Below are positions 48,421-60,464 of a stretch of 64,000 nt of DNA, piece by piece (the first letter of the stretch is position 1; every line of letters starts with the position of its first letter). The notes beneath the pieces were generated by a model. That model was not told where the DNA came from, searched no databases, and saw only the letters and a program-made list of their open reading frames with translations. Source of the DNA: Peribacillus simplex NBRC 15720 = DSM 1321 (GTDB lineage Bacteria; Bacillota; Bacilli; Bacillales; DSM-1321); NCBI RefSeq assembly GCF_002243645.1, contig NZ_CP017704.1, positions 4,172,001 to 4,236,000 of the forward strand, written 5' to 3'. The position numbers and the translations under genes were made by a program.

Positions 48421-49689
48421 ATGTTTAAATTTAATGATGAAAAAGGACAGTTAAAATGTTCTTTTTGCGGTAAAACACAAGAACAAGTCCGTAAACTGGT
48501 TGCTGGTCCAGGTGTCTATATTTGTGACGAGTGTATAGAACTTTGTACGGAGATCGTCGAAGAAGAGCTGGGCACTGATGAAGAAGTAGAATTCAGAGAT
48601 GTTCCTAAACCTATGGAAATCCGTGAAATTCTTGACGAATATGTGATTGGACAAGAACAGGCAAAGAAATCATTGGCTGTCGCTGTTTACAACCATTATA
48701 AACGTATCAATTCCAATAGCAAAGTCGACGATGTGGAGCTTTCTAAAAGTAACATCGCCCTAATTGGACCGACGGGAAGCGGGAAAACCCTTCTTGCGCA
48801 AACATTGGCGCGATTACTGAATGTTCCTTTTGCCATTGCTGATGCCACTTCATTGACGGAAGCTGGATATGTTGGGGAAGATGTCGAAAACATCCTTCTA
48901 AAATTGATCCAAGCAGCTGATTATGATGTGGAAAAAGCGGAAAAAGGCATCATTTATATTGATGAAATCGATAAAGTTGCCCGTAAATCGGAAAATCCTT
49001 CTATTACACGTGACGTGTCTGGTGAAGGTGTGCAACAAGCTTTATTGAAAATTCTTGAAGGAACGGTTGCAAGCGTTCCGCCTCAAGGTGGACGTAAACA
49101 TCCACATCAGGAATTCATCCAAATCGATACGACCAATATTTTGTTCATCTGCGGCGGTGCCTTTGATGGCATCGAACCGATCATCAAACGCCGTCTTGGT
49201 CAAAAAGTCATTGGCTTTGGCTCTGACGTGAAGAAGGATGATATTGCAGAAAAAGAATTGCTTTCCAAAGTCCTTCCTGAAGACTTGCTTCGTTTCGGAT
49301 TAATTCCGGAATTCATCGGACGTCTTCCGGTAATTGCGACTCTTGAGCAATTGGATGAAGCTGCTTTGATTGAAATCCTTACACAGCCGAAAAATGCCCT
49401 TGTTAAACAATATCAAAAATTGCTTGAGCTTGACGATGTTGAATTGGAATTCGAACAAGAAGCGCTAAGTGAAATTGCTAAAAAGGCAATTGAACGTAAA
49501 ACTGGTGCACGTGGTCTGCGATCCATCATCGAAGGCATCATTCTTGAAGTGATGTTCGATCTGCCTTCTCGTGATGATGTTGCAAAATGTGTAATCACAG
49601 GCAGCACGATTTCGAAAAATGAATCTCCAAAACTCGTCCTTAAAGACGGTACTACCATCAAAGGACAAGAAAAGAAAACATCTGCTTGA
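48421..49689 (+). CDS. clpX: ATP-dependent Clp protease, unfoldase subunit ClpX
   Basis: 422-residue AAA+ unfoldase that feeds ClpP. The N-terminal zinc-binding domain has CSFCGK and CDECIELC (about 12-40). Walker A is GPTGSGKT, Walker [10 protein letters not shown]; the pore loop GYVGEDV and the ClpP-docking IGF loop (VIGFGSD) are present, with an arginine-rich sensor at GARGLRSI. Full length. Starts at ATG 48421, with AAAGGGGTG upstream. Own terminator. Confidence 0.97.
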   Translation: MFKFNDEKGQLKCSFCGKTQEQVRKLVAGPGVYICDECIELCTEIVEEELGTDEEVEFRDVPKPMEIREILDEYVIGQEQAKKSLAVAVYNHYKRINSNSKVDDVELSKSNIALIGPTGSGKTLLAQTLARLLNVPFAIADATSLTEAGYVGEDVENILLKLIQAADYDVEKAEKGIIYIDEIDKVARKSENPSITRDVSGEGVQQALLKILEGTVASVPPQGGRKHPHQEFIQIDTTNILFICGGAFDGIEPIIKRRLGQKVIGFGSDVKKDDIAEKELLSKVLPEDLLRFGLIPEFIGRLPVIATLEQLDEAALIEILTQPKNALVKQYQKLLELDDVELEFEQEALSEIAKKAIERKTGARGLRSIIEGIILEVMFDLPSRDDVAKCVITGSTISKNESPKLVLKDGTTIKGQEKKTSA

Positions 49690-49704
49690 TTAATAAGGAA
49701 AAGC

Positions 49705-49735
49705 AAGACTGCCAGTTCATCCTGGCAGTCTTTTT
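49705..49735 (+). terminator. Intrinsic terminator after clpX
   Basis: AAGACTGCCAG (49705-49715), loop TTCATC, CTGGCAGTCTT (49722-49732), T run. Confidence 0.85.
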
Positions 49736-49872
49736 CTTTGTCTTTTTTTAAAATTGTTGTTATTTAGGATAAAAACGCCAAAATTTTCAACACGAATTTC
49801 TTGGATAATTTCGCCCTTCCAAAGGAGATACTAACAGAAATGACAAACTAGGAGAGTGCAGGAGGGAATACG

Positions 49873-51543
49873 ATGAATTGGACAGGATTGGCGTTGTTTA
49901 TCCAGCTGTTTTTTGGGATTATTATTGGATTGTATTTTTTGAACTTATTGAAAGGCCAGCGGACACAAAAAGTTTCCATTGACCGTGATTCACGTAAGGA
50001 GATGGACCAATTACGGAAGATGAGATCGATTTCGTTAACAGAGCCATTGGCAGAAAAGGTTAGACCAAGTACATTTAATGAAATCATCGGTCAAGAAGAT
50101 GGGATTAAATCTTTAAAAGCTGCTTTATGTGGGCCGAATCCCCAGCATGTGATAATTTACGGTCCTCCAGGAGTAGGGAAAACGGCAGCTGCCAGACTTG
50201 TTTTGGAAGAGGCGAAGAAAAATGGCAAGTCCCCTTTTAAGAATTCAGCCGTTTTCGTTGAATTGGACGCCACCACAGCCAGGTTCGATGAACGAGGGAT
50301 TGCCGATCCGCTCATCGGTTCTGTGCACGATCCAATCTACCAAGGAGCCGGGGCAATGGGACAGGCTGGCATTCCGCAGCCAAAGCAAGGTGCAGTCAGC
50401 AATGCTCATGGAGGCGTACTGTTCATAGATGAAATAGGGGAGCTTCATCCAATACAGATGAATAAACTGTTAAAGGTATTGGAGGATCGTAAGGTCTTTC
50501 TGGAAAGTGCTTATTATCAAGAGGAAAATCAAAATATTCCTACTCACATCCATGATATTTTTAAAAATGGACTACCGGCTGACTTTCGATTGATTGGAGC
50601 CACAACAAGAACGCCAAATGAAATCGCGCCTGCGATACGCTCAAGATGCATAGAAGTGTTTTTCCGTGAACTTGACCGGGAAGAAATAATCACCGTCGCT
50701 AAGAATGCCTCAGATAAAGTGGGGATCACCATCAGTGAAAAAGGCTTGCAGTCGATTTCGGATTATGCCCGAAATGGCAGGGAAGCTGTCAACATGATTC
50801 AGACTCTTGCTGGAATATCCATTAATGAAAACAGGACTTTTATCAGAGAAGAAGATATAGATTGGATGGCCCATAGCAGCCAGCTGACCCAAAGAATGGA
50901 CAGGAAAATAGAATCGAATTCTAAAATAGGCCTTGTCAACGGTCTTGCAGTTTATGGTCCCAACAGCGGGGCATTACTGGAAATCGAGGTTACGGTCATG
51001 GCCGCCTCTGATGAAAAAGGTTCGATAAACATTACCGGCATCGTTGAAGAAGAAAGTATCGGCGGCGGGAGTGGTAAATCGGTTCGCCGCAAGAGCATGG
51101 CAAAAGGTTCGATTGAAAATGTCATTACGGTTTTACGGTCGATGGGAGTGCCTGCCGGTCAATTCGATATCCATGTGAACTTTCCAGGCGGAAGTCCAGT
51201 AGATGGCCCTTCTGCAGGAATTGCAATGGCCACAGGCATATACTCGGCCATATATAAAATCCCTGTTGATCACACCGTGGCGATGACTGGAGAAATAAGC
51301 ATTCATGGCGGCGTTAAACCGATCGGCGGAGTCATTCCGAAAATCAAGGCAGCTAAACTTGCCGGGGCAAAGAAAGTGATCATCCCTGCCGAAAACATGC
51401 AGCCACTTCTATTTGAAATTAAGGATATAGAAATCATTCCCGTTTCGAATGTGAAAGAAGTGCTGGATCAGGCACTGAAAAAAGAATTGATGTCGGAACA
51501 AATCCTCACAACCTTGGACCTATCAAAAAAAGAAAGTGTATAA
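49873..51543 (+). CDS. lonB: ATP-dependent protease LonB
   Basis: 556-residue Lon-like protease with an N-terminal membrane helix (about 7-25), then an AAA+ module ([10 protein letters not shown] near 96; [14 protein letters not shown] Walker B in [12 protein letters not shown]) and a C-terminal S16 protease domain with the Ser in [12 protein letters not shown] and the Lys in the following [12 protein letters not shown]. It lacks the large LonA N-domain. In B. subtilis it is expressed in the forespore under sigma-F. ATG 49873 after GCAGGAGG. Confidence 0.95.
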   Translation: MNWTGLALFIQLFFGIIIGLYFLNLLKGQRTQKVSIDRDSRKEMDQLRKMRSISLTEPLAEKVRPSTFNEIIGQEDGIKSLKAALCGPNPQHVIIYGPPGVGKTAAARLVLEEAKKNGKSPFKNSAVFVELDATTARFDERGIADPLIGSVHDPIYQGAGAMGQAGIPQPKQGAVSNAHGGVLFIDEIGELHPIQMNKLLKVLEDRKVFLESAYYQEENQNIPTHIHDIFKNGLPADFRLIGATTRTPNEIAPAIRSRCIEVFFRELDREEIITVAKNASDKVGITISEKGLQSISDYARNGREAVNMIQTLAGISINENRTFIREEDIDWMAHSSQLTQRMDRKIESNSKIGLVNGLAVYGPNSGALLEIEVTVMAASDEKGSINITGIVEEESIGGGSGKSVRRKSMAKGSIENVITVLRSMGVPAGQFDIHVNFPGGSPVDGPSAGIAMATGIYSAIYKIPVDHTVAMTGEISIHGGVKPIGGVIPKIKAAKLAGAKKVIIPAENMQPLLFEIKDIEIIPVSNVKEVLDQALKKELMSEQILTTLDLSKKESV

Positions 51544-51546
51544 AGG

Positions 51547-51582
51547 AAATGCCCCGGCTAAAAACAGAACCGGGGCATTTTA
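51547..51582 (+). terminator. Intrinsic terminator after lonB
   Basis: AAATGCCCCGG (51547-51557) and CCGGGGCATTT (51570-51580). A second, weaker CACG/CGTG hairpin with T6 lies near 51625-51647. Confidence 0.8.
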
Positions 51583-51796
51583 AGGACCATATTGGCGTTC
51601 CCGACAAACCTGAAGTAAAATAAACACGCATTCAGACGTGCTTTTTTATTTAATATTGGAGATAATAATAGCAGTCGAAACGTGTTAAGGTAAACGAATA
51701 GACACTTCTATATAAATAGGATAGAATTGTTAAAAGGTTGAGAACATGGGTAAATAGTTTACAACGACGATACTAATTAGATGGAGGTGTCAGGAA

Positions 51797-54118
51797 ATGA
51801 CTGATAAAGAAATCATCGTCCCCCTCCTGCCGCTTAGAGGACTGCTTGTATATCCAACGATGGTACTTCATTTAGATGTAGGCCGAGATAAATCGGTACA
51901 AGCCCTTGAGAAAGCAATGGTGGAAGACCATCTTATATTTTTGACGACACAACAAGATGTTTCGTTGGACGAACCAGGTGAAGAAGATTTATTTACAATG
52001 GGAACTTTAACGAAGGTAAAACAGATGTTGAAGCTTCCGAATGGTACAATCCGGGTGTTGGTGGAAGGGTTGAACCGCGCAGAGGTCATTGAATTTTACG
52101 ATTATGAGACACATTATGGTGCCAAGATTAAAATATATGAAGACAGTGATGAAAAGGATGCTGAACATCAAGCATTAATGCGCACCCTACTGGATTATTT
52201 TGAACAATACATAAAAATGTCCAAGAAAATAACCGGTGAAACGTTTTCGTCCACTTCGGATATTGAAGAGCCTGGGCGCTTAGCGGATATAATCGCTTCC
52301 CATTTGCCTTTGAAATTGAAGGAGAAGCAAGAAGTGCTTGAGACCATTGATATGAAAGAGCGTTTAAGCCGTGTAATCGAGATCATCAATAACGAGAAAG
52401 AAGTTCTTTTTCTCGAGAAAAAGATCGGCCAGCGTGTTAAGCGTTCAATGGAACGGACTCAAAAAGAATATTATTTACGTGAACAAATGAAAGCGATCCA
52501 AAAGGAATTGGGCGATAAAGAAGGAAAAACAGGGGAAATTGAGGTCCTCAATGAAAAGATAGAAGAAGCGGATATGCCTGAGCACATCAAAGAAACGGCA
52601 TTAAAGGAATTGGACCGTTATGAAAAAGTTCCTTCCAGTTCGGCCGAGAGTTCTGTCATCCGCAATTATATCGAATGGTTGATCTCACTTCCTTGGAGCA
52701 AAGCGACCAAAGATGACTTGAATATTCATAAAGCCGAAAAAATCCTGAACCGGGACCACCATGGTTTGGAAAAGGTGAAGGAGCGGGTGCTTGAGTATTT
52801 GGCCGTACAGCAATTGACCAATTCATTGAAGGGACCGATCCTTTGCTTGGTGGGACCACCAGGAGTCGGTAAAACCAGCTTGGCTAAATCGATTGCTTCA
52901 TCCCTGAATAGGAATTTCGTCCGTATATCTTTAGGTGGGGTGCGCGATGAATCAGAAATCCGTGGACATCGCCGCACATATGTAGGGGCGATGCCAGGAC
53001 GGATCATTCAAGGTATGAAAAAAGCCGGAACGATCAATCCAGTCTTTTTACTGGACGAAGTGGATAAGATGTCCAATGACTTTAGGGGAGATCCATCTGC
53101 AGCGATGCTGGAGGTGCTCGATCCAGAGCAAAATCATAATTTCAGTGATCATTATATTGAAGAAACCTACAATCTTTCCAAAGTCATGTTCGTGGCGACG
53201 GCGAATAATTTGGGATCGATTCCCGGTCCGCTTCGTGATCGTATGGAAATCATTTCGATTGCAGGTTATACTGAGATAGAGAAACTTCATATAGCCAAGG
53301 ATCACTTGCTGCCTAGACAGCTGGAAAACCATGGTTTATTGAAGACACAACTGCAAATCCGTGAGGAAGCTCTTACCAAAATCATCCGTTACTATACTCG
53401 GGAAGCCGGTGTTCGGAGTCTGGAGCGACAGCTTGCAAGCATCTGTCGGAAGACTGCAAAAATCATCGTGTCCGGAGATAAAAAGCGGGTCGTCATTTCC
53501 GAAAAGAATGTCGAGGAGTTTTTAGGGAAAACCATGTTCCATTATGGACAGGCGGAAGTCGAGAACCAAGTCGGTGTAGCTAATGGTTTAGCATACACGT
53601 CGGTAGGTGGCGATACGCTGCAAATCGAGGTTTCCTTATCACCAGGTAAAGGCAAGCTGATCCTGACAGGAAAGCTTGGCGATGTAATGAAAGAGTCAGC
53701 CCAGGCTGCTTTCAGTTATGTCCGTTCAAAAACCGAGAAACTTCAGATTGATGCGAACTTCCATGAAAAATATGATATTCATATTCATGTCCCCGAAGGT
53801 GCGGTCCCAAAAGATGGCCCTTCTGCAGGCATCACGATTGCAACAGCGTTAATATCGGCCCTTACAAATAGGCCGATCAGAAAAGAGGTAGGCATGACAG
53901 GCGAAATTACATTACGCGGACGGGTTCTTCCGATCGGCGGGCTTAAAGAAAAATCTTTAGCGGCCCATCGCGCAGGACTTACGAAAATCATCATCCCGCA
54001 AAATAACGAAAAGGATATTGATGATATCCCGGAAAGTGTCCGTAAAGCATTAACATTTGTTCCAGTTTCACACGTCGATGAAGTCCTTGAGCATGCATTG
54101 GTAGGTGTGAACGAATGA
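51797..54118 (+). CDS. lonA: ATP-dependent protease LonA
   Basis: 773-residue cytosolic Lon protease. N-terminal substrate domain (about 1-200) beginning [26 protein letters not shown], a coiled-coil linker, AAA+ domain ([15 protein letters not shown] near 355; [10 protein letters not shown]), and an S16 domain with catalytic Ser in [13 protein letters not shown] and Lys in [14 protein letters not shown]. Degrades damaged and regulatory proteins. ATG 51797 after GGAGG. The next gene overlaps by 4 bp. Confidence 0.97.
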   Translation: MTDKEIIVPLLPLRGLLVYPTMVLHLDVGRDKSVQALEKAMVEDHLIFLTTQQDVSLDEPGEEDLFTMGTLTKVKQMLKLPNGTIRVLVEGLNRAEVIEFYDYETHYGAKIKIYEDSDEKDAEHQALMRTLLDYFEQYIKMSKKITGETFSSTSDIEEPGRLADIIASHLPLKLKEKQEVLETIDMKERLSRVIEIINNEKEVLFLEKKIGQRVKRSMERTQKEYYLREQMKAIQKELGDKEGKTGEIEVLNEKIEEADMPEHIKETALKELDRYEKVPSSSAESSVIRNYIEWLISLPWSKATKDDLNIHKAEKILNRDHHGLEKVKERVLEYLAVQQLTNSLKGPILCLVGPPGVGKTSLAKSIASSLNRNFVRISLGGVRDESEIRGHRRTYVGAMPGRIIQGMKKAGTINPVFLLDEVDKMSNDFRGDPSAAMLEVLDPEQNHNFSDHYIEETYNLSKVMFVATANNLGSIPGPLRDRMEIISIAGYTEIEKLHIAKDHLLPRQLENHGLLKTQLQIREEALTKIIRYYTREAGVRSLERQLASICRKTAKIIVSGDKKRVVISEKNVEEFLGKTMFHYGQAEVENQVGVANGLAYTSVGGDTLQIEVSLSPGKGKLILTGKLGDVMKESAQAAFSYVRSKTEKLQIDANFHEKYDIHIHVPEGAVPKDGPSAGITIATALISALTNRPIRKEVGMTGEITLRGRVLPIGGLKEKSLAAHRAGLTKIIIPQNNEKDIDDIPESVRKALTFVPVSHVDEVLEHALVGVNE

Positions 54119-54696
54119 AAGTGACGAGTTCAGATATTGTCATCAGTGCTGTGAAGCCTGAACAATATCCCAATACTCCAATACCGGAATTTGCCTTGGC
54201 AGGCCGTTCCAACGTTGGGAAATCCAGTTTCATCAACAAAATGATCAATCGAAAAAACTTGGCGCGTACATCCTCTAAACCGGGTAAGACGCAGACCTTG
54301 AATTTTTATATCATAAATGAAGCACTCCATTTTGTGGATGTACCGGGTTATGGTTATGCAAAAGTATCTAAGACTGAGCGTGATGCTTGGGGAAGAATGA
54401 TTGAAACGTACTTCACTTCCCGTGACCAGCTCCGCGCTGCGCTTCTGATTGTCGACTTGCGTCATCCGCCGACAAAGGATGATATCGCGATGTATGAATT
54501 CCTGAAGCATTATGATTTGCCCCGGATCGTTATTGCCACCAAAGCGGATAAAATTCCAAAAGGCAAATGGCAGAAACATTTGAAAATCACACGCCAAACG
54601 TTAAATATGGAAAAAGAAGATGAATTGCTTCTATTCTCTGGTGAAACTGGCGAAGGTAAGGAACAAGCATGGGGCGTCCTTAAGAAATATATGTAA
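54115..54696 (+). CDS. ysxC: Ribosome biogenesis GTPase YsxC/EngB
   Basis: 193-residue essential GTPase for 50S assembly. G1 [15 protein letters not shown] (about 30-44), G3 [12 protein letters not shown]4 ATKADKIP and the G5 region SGETGEG. ATG 54115 overlaps the lonA stop (ATGA), showing translational coupling as in B. subtilis. Convergent terminator downstream. Confidence 0.96.
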   Translation: MKVTSSDIVISAVKPEQYPNTPIPEFALAGRSNVGKSSFINKMINRKNLARTSSKPGKTQTLNFYIINEALHFVDVPGYGYAKVSKTERDAWGRMIETYFTSRDQLRAALLIVDLRHPPTKDDIAMYEFLKHYDLPRIVIATKADKIPKGKWQKHLKITRQTLNMEKEDELLLFSGETGEGKEQAWGVLKKYM

Positions 54697-54700
54697 AAGA

Positions 54701-54733
54701 AAAGGGTATTCCGCATTTGGAATACCCTTTTTC
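54701..54733. terminator. Bidirectional terminator between ysxC and the minus-strand gene
   Basis: AAAGGGTATTCC (54701-54712) and GGAATACCCTTT (54719-54730). T tract on the plus strand and TTTTCTTTT on the minus strand. Confidence 0.85.
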
Positions 54734-54770
54734 TTTATAGAATTCGTAATACATTGCGAATCGGCAATTT

Positions 54771-55253
54771 TCATTTTTTTCGAACCAAAAAATAAATGCC
54801 GATTGCCATCAAGGCAAATGGCCAAAACCTTTCGATGTTCGCAGTGCTTGTTTCAACAATCCCGAAAGACGTAGTGATTTTATCATAGAATAAGAAAAGG
54901 ATCGAGATGATAAGTATGACCACTCCGTGAAACATTCCAGATTTTGTTTTACGTGCCCGGAGAATAAATCCCAGCGAGATGATTAAAATAAAGATACCTA
55001 TATTATCCGGCCAAATATCCAGATTCTCGACAATGTGAAAGTGAGCCCCGAACCCCAGTAAGATGACGCCTGGCAGGATGGACTCATATTCATTACCGCT
55101 ATATGCCTGAATCAGGAAGGCGGCACCAACTATACATAATAAAGTGGGCCAGCTGAAAAAGCCTGGAAAGATTTCGATTTGGGAGCGTTCAAGAAAAAAA
55201 TAGAGTCCGAAACCGATTAAAACGATTCCTGGGAAAATACGCTGCGTTTTCAT
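54771..55253 (-). CDS. Polytopic membrane protein, LiaF/DUF5668-like
   Basis: 160 residues with four or five hydrophobic segments, each a repeated unit of the type PGIVLIGFGLYFFL / PGVILLGFGAHF / WPFALMAIGIYFLV. This pattern is that of the LiaF transmembrane region/DUF5668 families. The protein ends in RKK. ATG 55253 after AGGAGG on the minus strand. It separates ysxC from hemA, which are adjacent in B. subtilis. Function unknown. Confidence 0.75.
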   Translation of the reverse strand: MKTQRIFPGIVLIGFGLYFFLERSQIEIFPGFFSWPTLLCIVGAAFLIQAYSGNEYESILPGVILLGFGAHFHIVENLDIWPDNIGIFILIISLGFILRARKTKSGMFHGVVILIISILFLFYDKITTSFGIVETSTANIERFWPFALMAIGIYFLVRKK

Positions 55254-55458
55254 TTTATCCTCCTATGCAATTCGATTACTTGAAGTTTTTTGCCATTTTT
55301 GATATGGTACTTTTGTACACAATGTCGAAATATGTATGTAACTTAGAAATCCCGCTTAGGCACCTTTTGTATCAATTCAGGCGTTTTGGCTGTCTTTTCA
55401 TGGTAGCATACGTTTTCATAAACTGTTCATATTATTTGCGTGAAACCATTTTAGTACA

Positions 55459-55467
55459 TGGTATAAT
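55459..55467 (+). promoter_or_regulatory. Extended -10 promoter of hemA
   Basis: TGGTATAAT ending at 55467 is a TG-N extended -10. No good -35 is visible at 16-18 bp. It stands 40 bp before the hemA ATG. Confidence 0.5.
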
Positions 55468-55506
55468 AAATTTACATGAAAAATTTTGGGGGTGCAAAAC
55501 AAAAGG

Positions 55507-56853
55507 ATGCATATTCTAGCGGTTGGTATAAATTACAAAACTGCCCCTGTAGAAATTCGGGAAAAACTATCGTTTAACGAAGCCGAACTTGCCGAGGCAA
55601 TGAAAGCTCTTAAAAATAAAAAAAGCATCTTGGAAAATATTATTATTTCAACATGTAACAGAACGGAAATATATGCGGTCGGTGACCAGCTTCATACAAG
55701 CAGGTATTATATAAAGGAATTTCTTTCGGAATGGTTTAATATCGATAAAGAAGAATTTTCTAAATATCTGTTCATTTATGAAGGCGATGGGGCAGTCGAG
55801 CATTTATTTTCAGTTACCTGCGGCTTGAATTCCATGATACTGGGAGAAACTCAGATTTTGGGACAAGTACGTTCAAGCTATCTGTTAGGGCAGAAGGAAG
55901 ATACGATCGGTACCGTTTTTAACCATCTCTTCAAGCAAGCCCTTACATTAGCTAAAAAGGCTCATTCGGAAACCGAAATCAATACCAATGCCGTTTCCGT
56001 CAGCTATGCGGCAGTCGAGCTCGCAAAAAAAATCTTTGGAGGCCTGAACGGCAAGAATGTCTTGATTCTTGGGGCCGGTAAGATGGGTGAGCTGGCCATT
56101 CAAAATCTGCATAGCAATGGCGCCGACAGCATTACAGTCATTAACCGCACCTTTCAGAAAGCGGTCGACCTGGCTGAGAGATTCAATGGTACGGCGAAAC
56201 AGCTTCAAGAGCTGCAATGCGCTTTAGTGGAAACTGATATCCTGATTACTTCCACTGGATCAAAAGATCTTCTTGTAACTAAAGAAATGATGTCATTCGT
56301 CAATAAGCTTCGTAAAGGCCGTCCTATTTTCATGGTCGATATCGCAGTGCCGCGTGACCTCGATCCAACATTGGCCGAGCTGGAAAATGTCTTCTTGTAT
56401 GACATTGACGATCTTGAAGGGATCGTGCAAGCCAATATCGAAGAACGTAAAAAAGCTGCCGAGAAAATAGAATTGATGATTGAATCTGAAATAGTGGACT
56501 TCAACCAATGGATTAATTTGCTTGGTGTGGTTCCCGTCATTTCTTCCTTACGGGAAAAATCCCTATCGATACAAAAGGAAACGATGGAAAGCATCGAAAG
56601 AAAGCTTCCGCATTTGAGCGAACGCGACAAAAAAGTCCTGAACAAGCATACGAAAAGCATCATCAACCAAATGCTGAAAGATCCGATTCTTTATGCAAAA
56701 GAGCTGGCAGATGAACCGAATGCTAAAGAGCAATTAAATAATTTCGTGAAAATCTTCAATTTAGAGGAATTGATTGAAGACCAGCTGGTTACGGATGAAA
56801 AAGAACGGAACAGCTCCAAGGCATCCCTATTGAATCCAGTTCCTGTCCAGTAA
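55507..56853 (+). CDS. hemA: Glutamyl-tRNA reductase
   Basis: 448 residues. Catalytic Cys50 is in [13 protein letters not shown]; the tRNA-binding/NADPH domain has [12 protein letters not shown]; a C-terminal dimerisation helix follows. Reduces glutamyl-tRNA(Glu) to glutamate-1-semialdehyde, the first committed haem step. ATG 55507 gives [10 protein letters not shown], matching B. subtilis; the GGGGGTG lies 13 nt away and AAAAGG abuts the ATG. A TTG at 55486 would add seven residues. First gene of hemAXCDBL. Confidence 0.95.
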   Translation: MHILAVGINYKTAPVEIREKLSFNEAELAEAMKALKNKKSILENIIISTCNRTEIYAVGDQLHTSRYYIKEFLSEWFNIDKEEFSKYLFIYEGDGAVEHLFSVTCGLNSMILGETQILGQVRSSYLLGQKEDTIGTVFNHLFKQALTLAKKAHSETEINTNAVSVSYAAVELAKKIFGGLNGKNVLILGAGKMGELAIQNLHSNGADSITVINRTFQKAVDLAERFNGTAKQLQELQCALVETDILITSTGSKDLLVTKEMMSFVNKLRKGRPIFMVDIAVPRDLDPTLAELENVFLYDIDDLEGIVQANIEERKKAAEKIELMIESEIVDFNQWINLLGVVPVISSLREKSLSIQKETMESIERKLPHLSERDKKVLNKHTKSIINQMLKDPILYAKELADEPNAKEQLNNFVKIFNLEELIEDQLVTDEKERNSSKASLLNPVPVQ

Positions 56854-56863
56854 CGAGGTAGAT

Positions 56864-57694
56864 ATGGAATTACTAATGACAAGATTGCATGAAGCCACTG
56901 TGTTGTTGTATGCCATCAGTATGCTTTTATATTTTTTTGATTTCCTTAATAATAACCAGAAGGCGAACAGGGTCGCCTTCTGGTTGCTTTCTATTGTTTG
57001 GGTACTGCAAACAATTTTTTTGTTTCTGTATGTGTTGAAAACGGGAAGGTTCCCGGTATTGACGATATTTGAAGGCTTATATTTTTATGCATGGGTCCTC
57101 ATATCGTTATCTTTAATCATTAATCGATTGCTAAGAGTCGATTTTACGGTCTTTTTTACGAATGTATTAGGTTTCATGGTTATGGCCATCCATACCTTTG
57201 CACCTGTTCAGATAGAATCTCAAGTGCTTGCACAGCGCCTGGTTTCAGAGCTATTGCTTATACATATCACTTTTGCCATCCTATCTTATGGGGCATTCAC
57301 GCTTTCTTTCGTTTTTTCTCTTTTATACTTAATTCAATATGATTTATTGAAACGGAAGAAGTGGGGAAAACGCCTGCTTCGACTCGGCGATTTAACAAAG
57401 CTAGAGCATATGTCTTATGTCCTCGCAGTAATAGGCGTTCCATTATTAGTGGTCTCCCTCATCCTGGGGATTCAATGGGCTTATATAAAAGTGCCTGGGG
57501 TTTCCTGGCTGGACATGAAGATCATCGGCTCATTTATTTTGCTTATCGGATACAGTGTGTTTTTATACTTGAAAATTCGGAAACAAATGTATGGAAGGAC
57601 GCTAGCCTTTCTGAATATTGGATCTTTCATGATTGTGTTAATTAACTTTTTCCTTTTCGGAAGCCTTTCAACATTCCACTTTTGGAATACATAG
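56864..57694 (+). CDS. hemX: HemX, CcsA-like membrane protein
   Basis: 276-residue integral membrane protein with about eight helices, related to cytochrome c assembly CcsA/ResC proteins (FLNNNQKANRVAFWLL; HITFAILSYGAFTLSFVFSLLYL). In B. subtilis HemX lowers HemA protein level and so tunes haem synthesis. It begins 10 bp after hemA (GAGG before ATG) and ends 9 bp before hemC. Confidence 0.92.
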   Translation: MELLMTRLHEATVLLYAISMLLYFFDFLNNNQKANRVAFWLLSIVWVLQTIFLFLYVLKTGRFPVLTIFEGLYFYAWVLISLSLIINRLLRVDFTVFFTNVLGFMVMAIHTFAPVQIESQVLAQRLVSELLLIHITFAILSYGAFTLSFVFSLLYLIQYDLLKRKKWGKRLLRLGDLTKLEHMSYVLAVIGVPLLVVSLILGIQWAYIKVPGVSWLDMKIIGSFILLIGYSVFLYLKIRKQMYGRTLAFLNIGSFMIVLINFFLFGSLSTFHFWNT

Positions 57695-57703
57695 GAGGAA
57701 ACT

Positions 57704-58636
57704 ATGAGAAAAATAATTGTCGGTTCTAGACGTAGTAAATTAGCGATCACCCAAACGAACTGGGTTATCGATCAACTTAAAGAACTTGGGGTCCCTTACG
57801 AGTTCGAGGTGAAGGAAATTGTCACAAAGGGTGACCAAATCCTTGATGTAACACTTTCCAAGGTAGGTGGAAAGGGCTTATTCGTTAAAGAAATCGAACA
57901 AGCGATGCTGGATAAAGAAATTGATATGGCAGTACATAGTATGAAAGATATGCCTGCAGTGCTGCCTCTAGGCTTGACGATTGGCTGCATACCACCGAGG
58001 GAGGACCATCGGGATGCCTTGATCTCAAAGAACCATGAAACCCTTTCCGAACTGAAGCCCAGTTCCATCATAGGTACAAGCAGCTTGCGCCGTGGCGCGC
58101 AAATTTTGGCTAGAAGGCCGGACCTTGAAATTAAATGGATTCGCGGTAATATCGATACCCGTCTGAATAAGCTGAAAACGGAAGATTATGATGCTATCAT
58201 TTTAGCAGCAGCCGGACTATCAAGAATGGGATGGGAGAAGGATATCGTAACGGAATTTTTAGATGAAGATATTTGCATTCCCGCAGTTGGACAGGGAGCA
58301 CTTTCCATTGAATGCCGTGAAGACGACAAAGATCTGCTGGCGGAACTTGCGAAATTGACCTGTGATAAAACGAAAAGAACGGTTGAAGCGGAACGTGCCT
58401 TTTTGGATAAAATGGAAGGCGGATGCCAGGTGCCGATTGCCGGATTTGCGGTGGCAAAAGATAATGGGTCCGTTTCCTTGACGGCTTTGGTCGCTGCCCC
58501 GGATGGAAAGGTGATTTATAAAGAAATGGTTGAGGGAGCTGATCCCGAGGCGGTTGGGCATGCTGCTGCCAAACAGATTAGCGAAATGGGCGGTAAAGAA
58601 TTGATCGATCGCGTAAAAGAAGAGCTTGATCAGTAA
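57704..58636 (+). CDS. hemC: Porphobilinogen deaminase (hydroxymethylbilane synthase)
   Basis: 310 residues. [15 protein letters not shown] near the N-terminus, [13 protein letters not shown] and [11 protein letters not shown] around the active site, [11 protein letters not shown], and the dipyrromethane-cofactor cysteine in [11 protein letters not shown]. Polymerises four porphobilinogen units. The stop overlaps the hemD start by one base (TAATG). Confidence 0.96.
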   Translation: MRKIIVGSRRSKLAITQTNWVIDQLKELGVPYEFEVKEIVTKGDQILDVTLSKVGGKGLFVKEIEQAMLDKEIDMAVHSMKDMPAVLPLGLTIGCIPPREDHRDALISKNHETLSELKPSSIIGTSSLRRGAQILARRPDLEIKWIRGNIDTRLNKLKTEDYDAIILAAAGLSRMGWEKDIVTEFLDEDICIPAVGQGALSIECREDDKDLLAELAKLTCDKTKRTVEAERAFLDKMEGGCQVPIAGFAVAKDNGSVSLTALVAAPDGKVIYKEMVEGADPEAVGHAAAKQISEMGGKELIDRVKEELDQ

Positions 58637-59433
58637 TGAATCCCGTTCAACCTCTTAAGGATTATCAGGTATTAATCACCAGAGGGAAAGGACAGGCAGA
58701 TGGTTTAAAAGAGTCGATCGAGAAAAATGGCGGAACGCCGCTTCTTGTGCCATTGCTTGAGTTCACTCTTCCTGATCATTTGGAAGATGTACAACAGCGG
58801 TTAGATAAGTTGCTTACATATGACTGGATCATTCTGACCAGCCAAAATGGAGTGGACTTCTTCTTTAAGCTTCTTGATAAACAGCCTTTAAAGCTTCCGA
58901 AAATAGCCGTAATCGGCTCCAAAACAGAAGCGGCCCTGAGACGACATGGATATAAGGCGGATTTCGTTCCAGCTCAGTTTGTTGCCGAAGGGTTCGTTGC
59001 GGAGTTCAATACCCTGCTTGATCCGGGGTCCCGCGTGTTGCTGGCAAAAGGAAATCTCGCGAGGGCGGTTATTGCGGAGGCTATCAATGAAGCTGGTGCA
59101 TCCTGTGATGAAGTGATTATTTATCATACCGTGCTTCCAGGAAGCAGTGAAAAAAAACTGGTGCAACTTATTAAGAACCATGATATCGACATCATAACCT
59201 TTACGAGTTCATCGACGGTCAATCATTTTTTACAGATCATGAAACGTCATGAATTAGATACATACATAGACCGGATCATCATCGCATGCATCGGGCCGAT
59301 TGCCGCTAAAACCGCTGAAAAACATGGGCTATCCGTCGATGTCTGTCCAGATGTTTATACGACGGATGCCATGGTTGCGGAGTTAATACGCTTTATTTTG
59401 AAAAGAAGTAAAAAGGGAGGAACTTTAAAATGA
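58636..59433 (+). CDS. hemD: Uroporphyrinogen-III synthase
   Basis: 265-residue two-lobed protein of the low-conservation HemD family. Recognisable parts are [22 protein letters not shown] at the N-terminus, [31 protein letters not shown], and [15 protein letters not shown]. Closes hydroxymethylbilane to uroporphyrinogen III. Start TAATG overlap with hemC; ATGA overlap with hemB. Confidence 0.93.
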   Translation: MNPVQPLKDYQVLITRGKGQADGLKESIEKNGGTPLLVPLLEFTLPDHLEDVQQRLDKLLTYDWIILTSQNGVDFFFKLLDKQPLKLPKIAVIGSKTEAALRRHGYKADFVPAQFVAEGFVAEFNTLLDPGSRVLLAKGNLARAVIAEAINEAGASCDEVIIYHTVLPGSSEKKLVQLIKNHDIDIITFTSSSTVNHFLQIMKRHELDTYIDRIIIACIGPIAAKTAEKHGLSVDVCPDVYTTDAMVAELIRFILKRSKKGGTLK

Positions 59434-60422
59434 AAAACATTCCATTCAATCGCCACCGTCGCTTGCGTGCAAGTGCTGGCATGAGGGCTTTAGTCCGTGA
59501 AACACAATTACATAAAGAGGATTTGATCTATCCGATCTTCGTCATCGACGGAGAAAATGTGAAAAATGAAATCAACTCTATGCCAGGCATCTATCAGTTA
59601 TCCATGGATAATCTGGGTGCTGAAATGGATGAAGTCGTGAGTCTGGGTATTAAGTCAGTCATTTTATTCGGTGTTCCTTTTGATCATGATAAAGACGAAC
59701 AGGGCACAGGGGCATTTCATCACAACGGACTCGTACAAGAGGCCACTCGTTTTATTAAAAAACAATATCCTGAAGTCATTGTCATTGCGGATACCTGCCT
59801 TTGTGAGTATACAAGCCATGGCCATTGCGGGGTCGTTGAAGGGGAAAAAATCCTTAATGACGCCTCTCTTGACCTTCTTGCTAAAACGGCAATCAGCCAG
59901 GCAGAGGCCGGTGCCGATATCATTGCCCCTTCCAATATGATGGACGGTTTCGTTGCGGCCATCCGTGCAGGTCTGGATGAAGCGGGTTATGAAGATATTC
60001 CGATCATGTCCTATGCAGTGAAATATGCTTCGGCTTTTTACGGCCCATTCCGTGATGCTGCGAATGGTGCACCACAATTTGGCGACAGGAAAACTTACCA
60101 AATGGATCCCGCCAATCGCCTTGAAGCGTTTCGTGAAGCTGAATCCGATGTTGCTGAAGGTGCGGACTTCCTTATCGTGAAACCAGCCCTTTCCTACATG
60201 GACATCATCAGGGACGTTAAGAATAACTTTAATCTTCCGGTTGTTTCCTATAATGTCAGCGGTGAATATTCAATGGTTAAGGCGGCTGCCCAAAATGGCT
60301 GGATTGATGAAAAAGCGATAGTGATGGAAATGCTGACAGGCTTGAAACGCGCAGGTTCCGACTTGATCATTACGTATTTTTCAAAAGAAGTAGCACGCTG
60401 GATAAACGAAGATAATCAATGA
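59430..60422 (+). CDS. hemB: Delta-aminolevulinic acid dehydratase (porphobilinogen synthase)
   Basis: 330 residues. The zinc-site cysteines occur in [14 protein letters not shown] (about 120-133). Schiff-base lysines are in [19 protein letters not shown] and [16 protein letters not shown]. Condenses two aminolevulinates. AAAGGGAGG precedes the ATG, which overlaps the hemD stop by 4 bp. Confidence 0.96.
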   Translation: MKNIPFNRHRRLRASAGMRALVRETQLHKEDLIYPIFVIDGENVKNEINSMPGIYQLSMDNLGAEMDEVVSLGIKSVILFGVPFDHDKDEQGTGAFHHNGLVQEATRFIKKQYPEVIVIADTCLCEYTSHGHCGVVEGEKILNDASLDLLAKTAISQAEAGADIIAPSNMMDGFVAAIRAGLDEAGYEDIPIMSYAVKYASAFYGPFRDAANGAPQFGDRKTYQMDPANRLEAFREAESDVAEGADFLIVKPALSYMDIIRDVKNNFNLPVVSYNVSGEYSMVKAAAQNGWIDEKAIVMEMLTGLKRAGSDLIITYFSKEVARWINEDNQ

Positions 60423-60464
60423 TGATAAAAAATATAACCTGTAATGGAAAAAGGGGATTGAATC

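Noticed and set aside
54130..54597. 155-residue antisense frame in ysxC
   Set aside because: Shadow of an essential GTPase gene; no start signal.
56205..56666. Long antisense frame within hemA
   Set aside because: Lies wholly inside a highly conserved enzyme gene; low-complexity product, no RBS.
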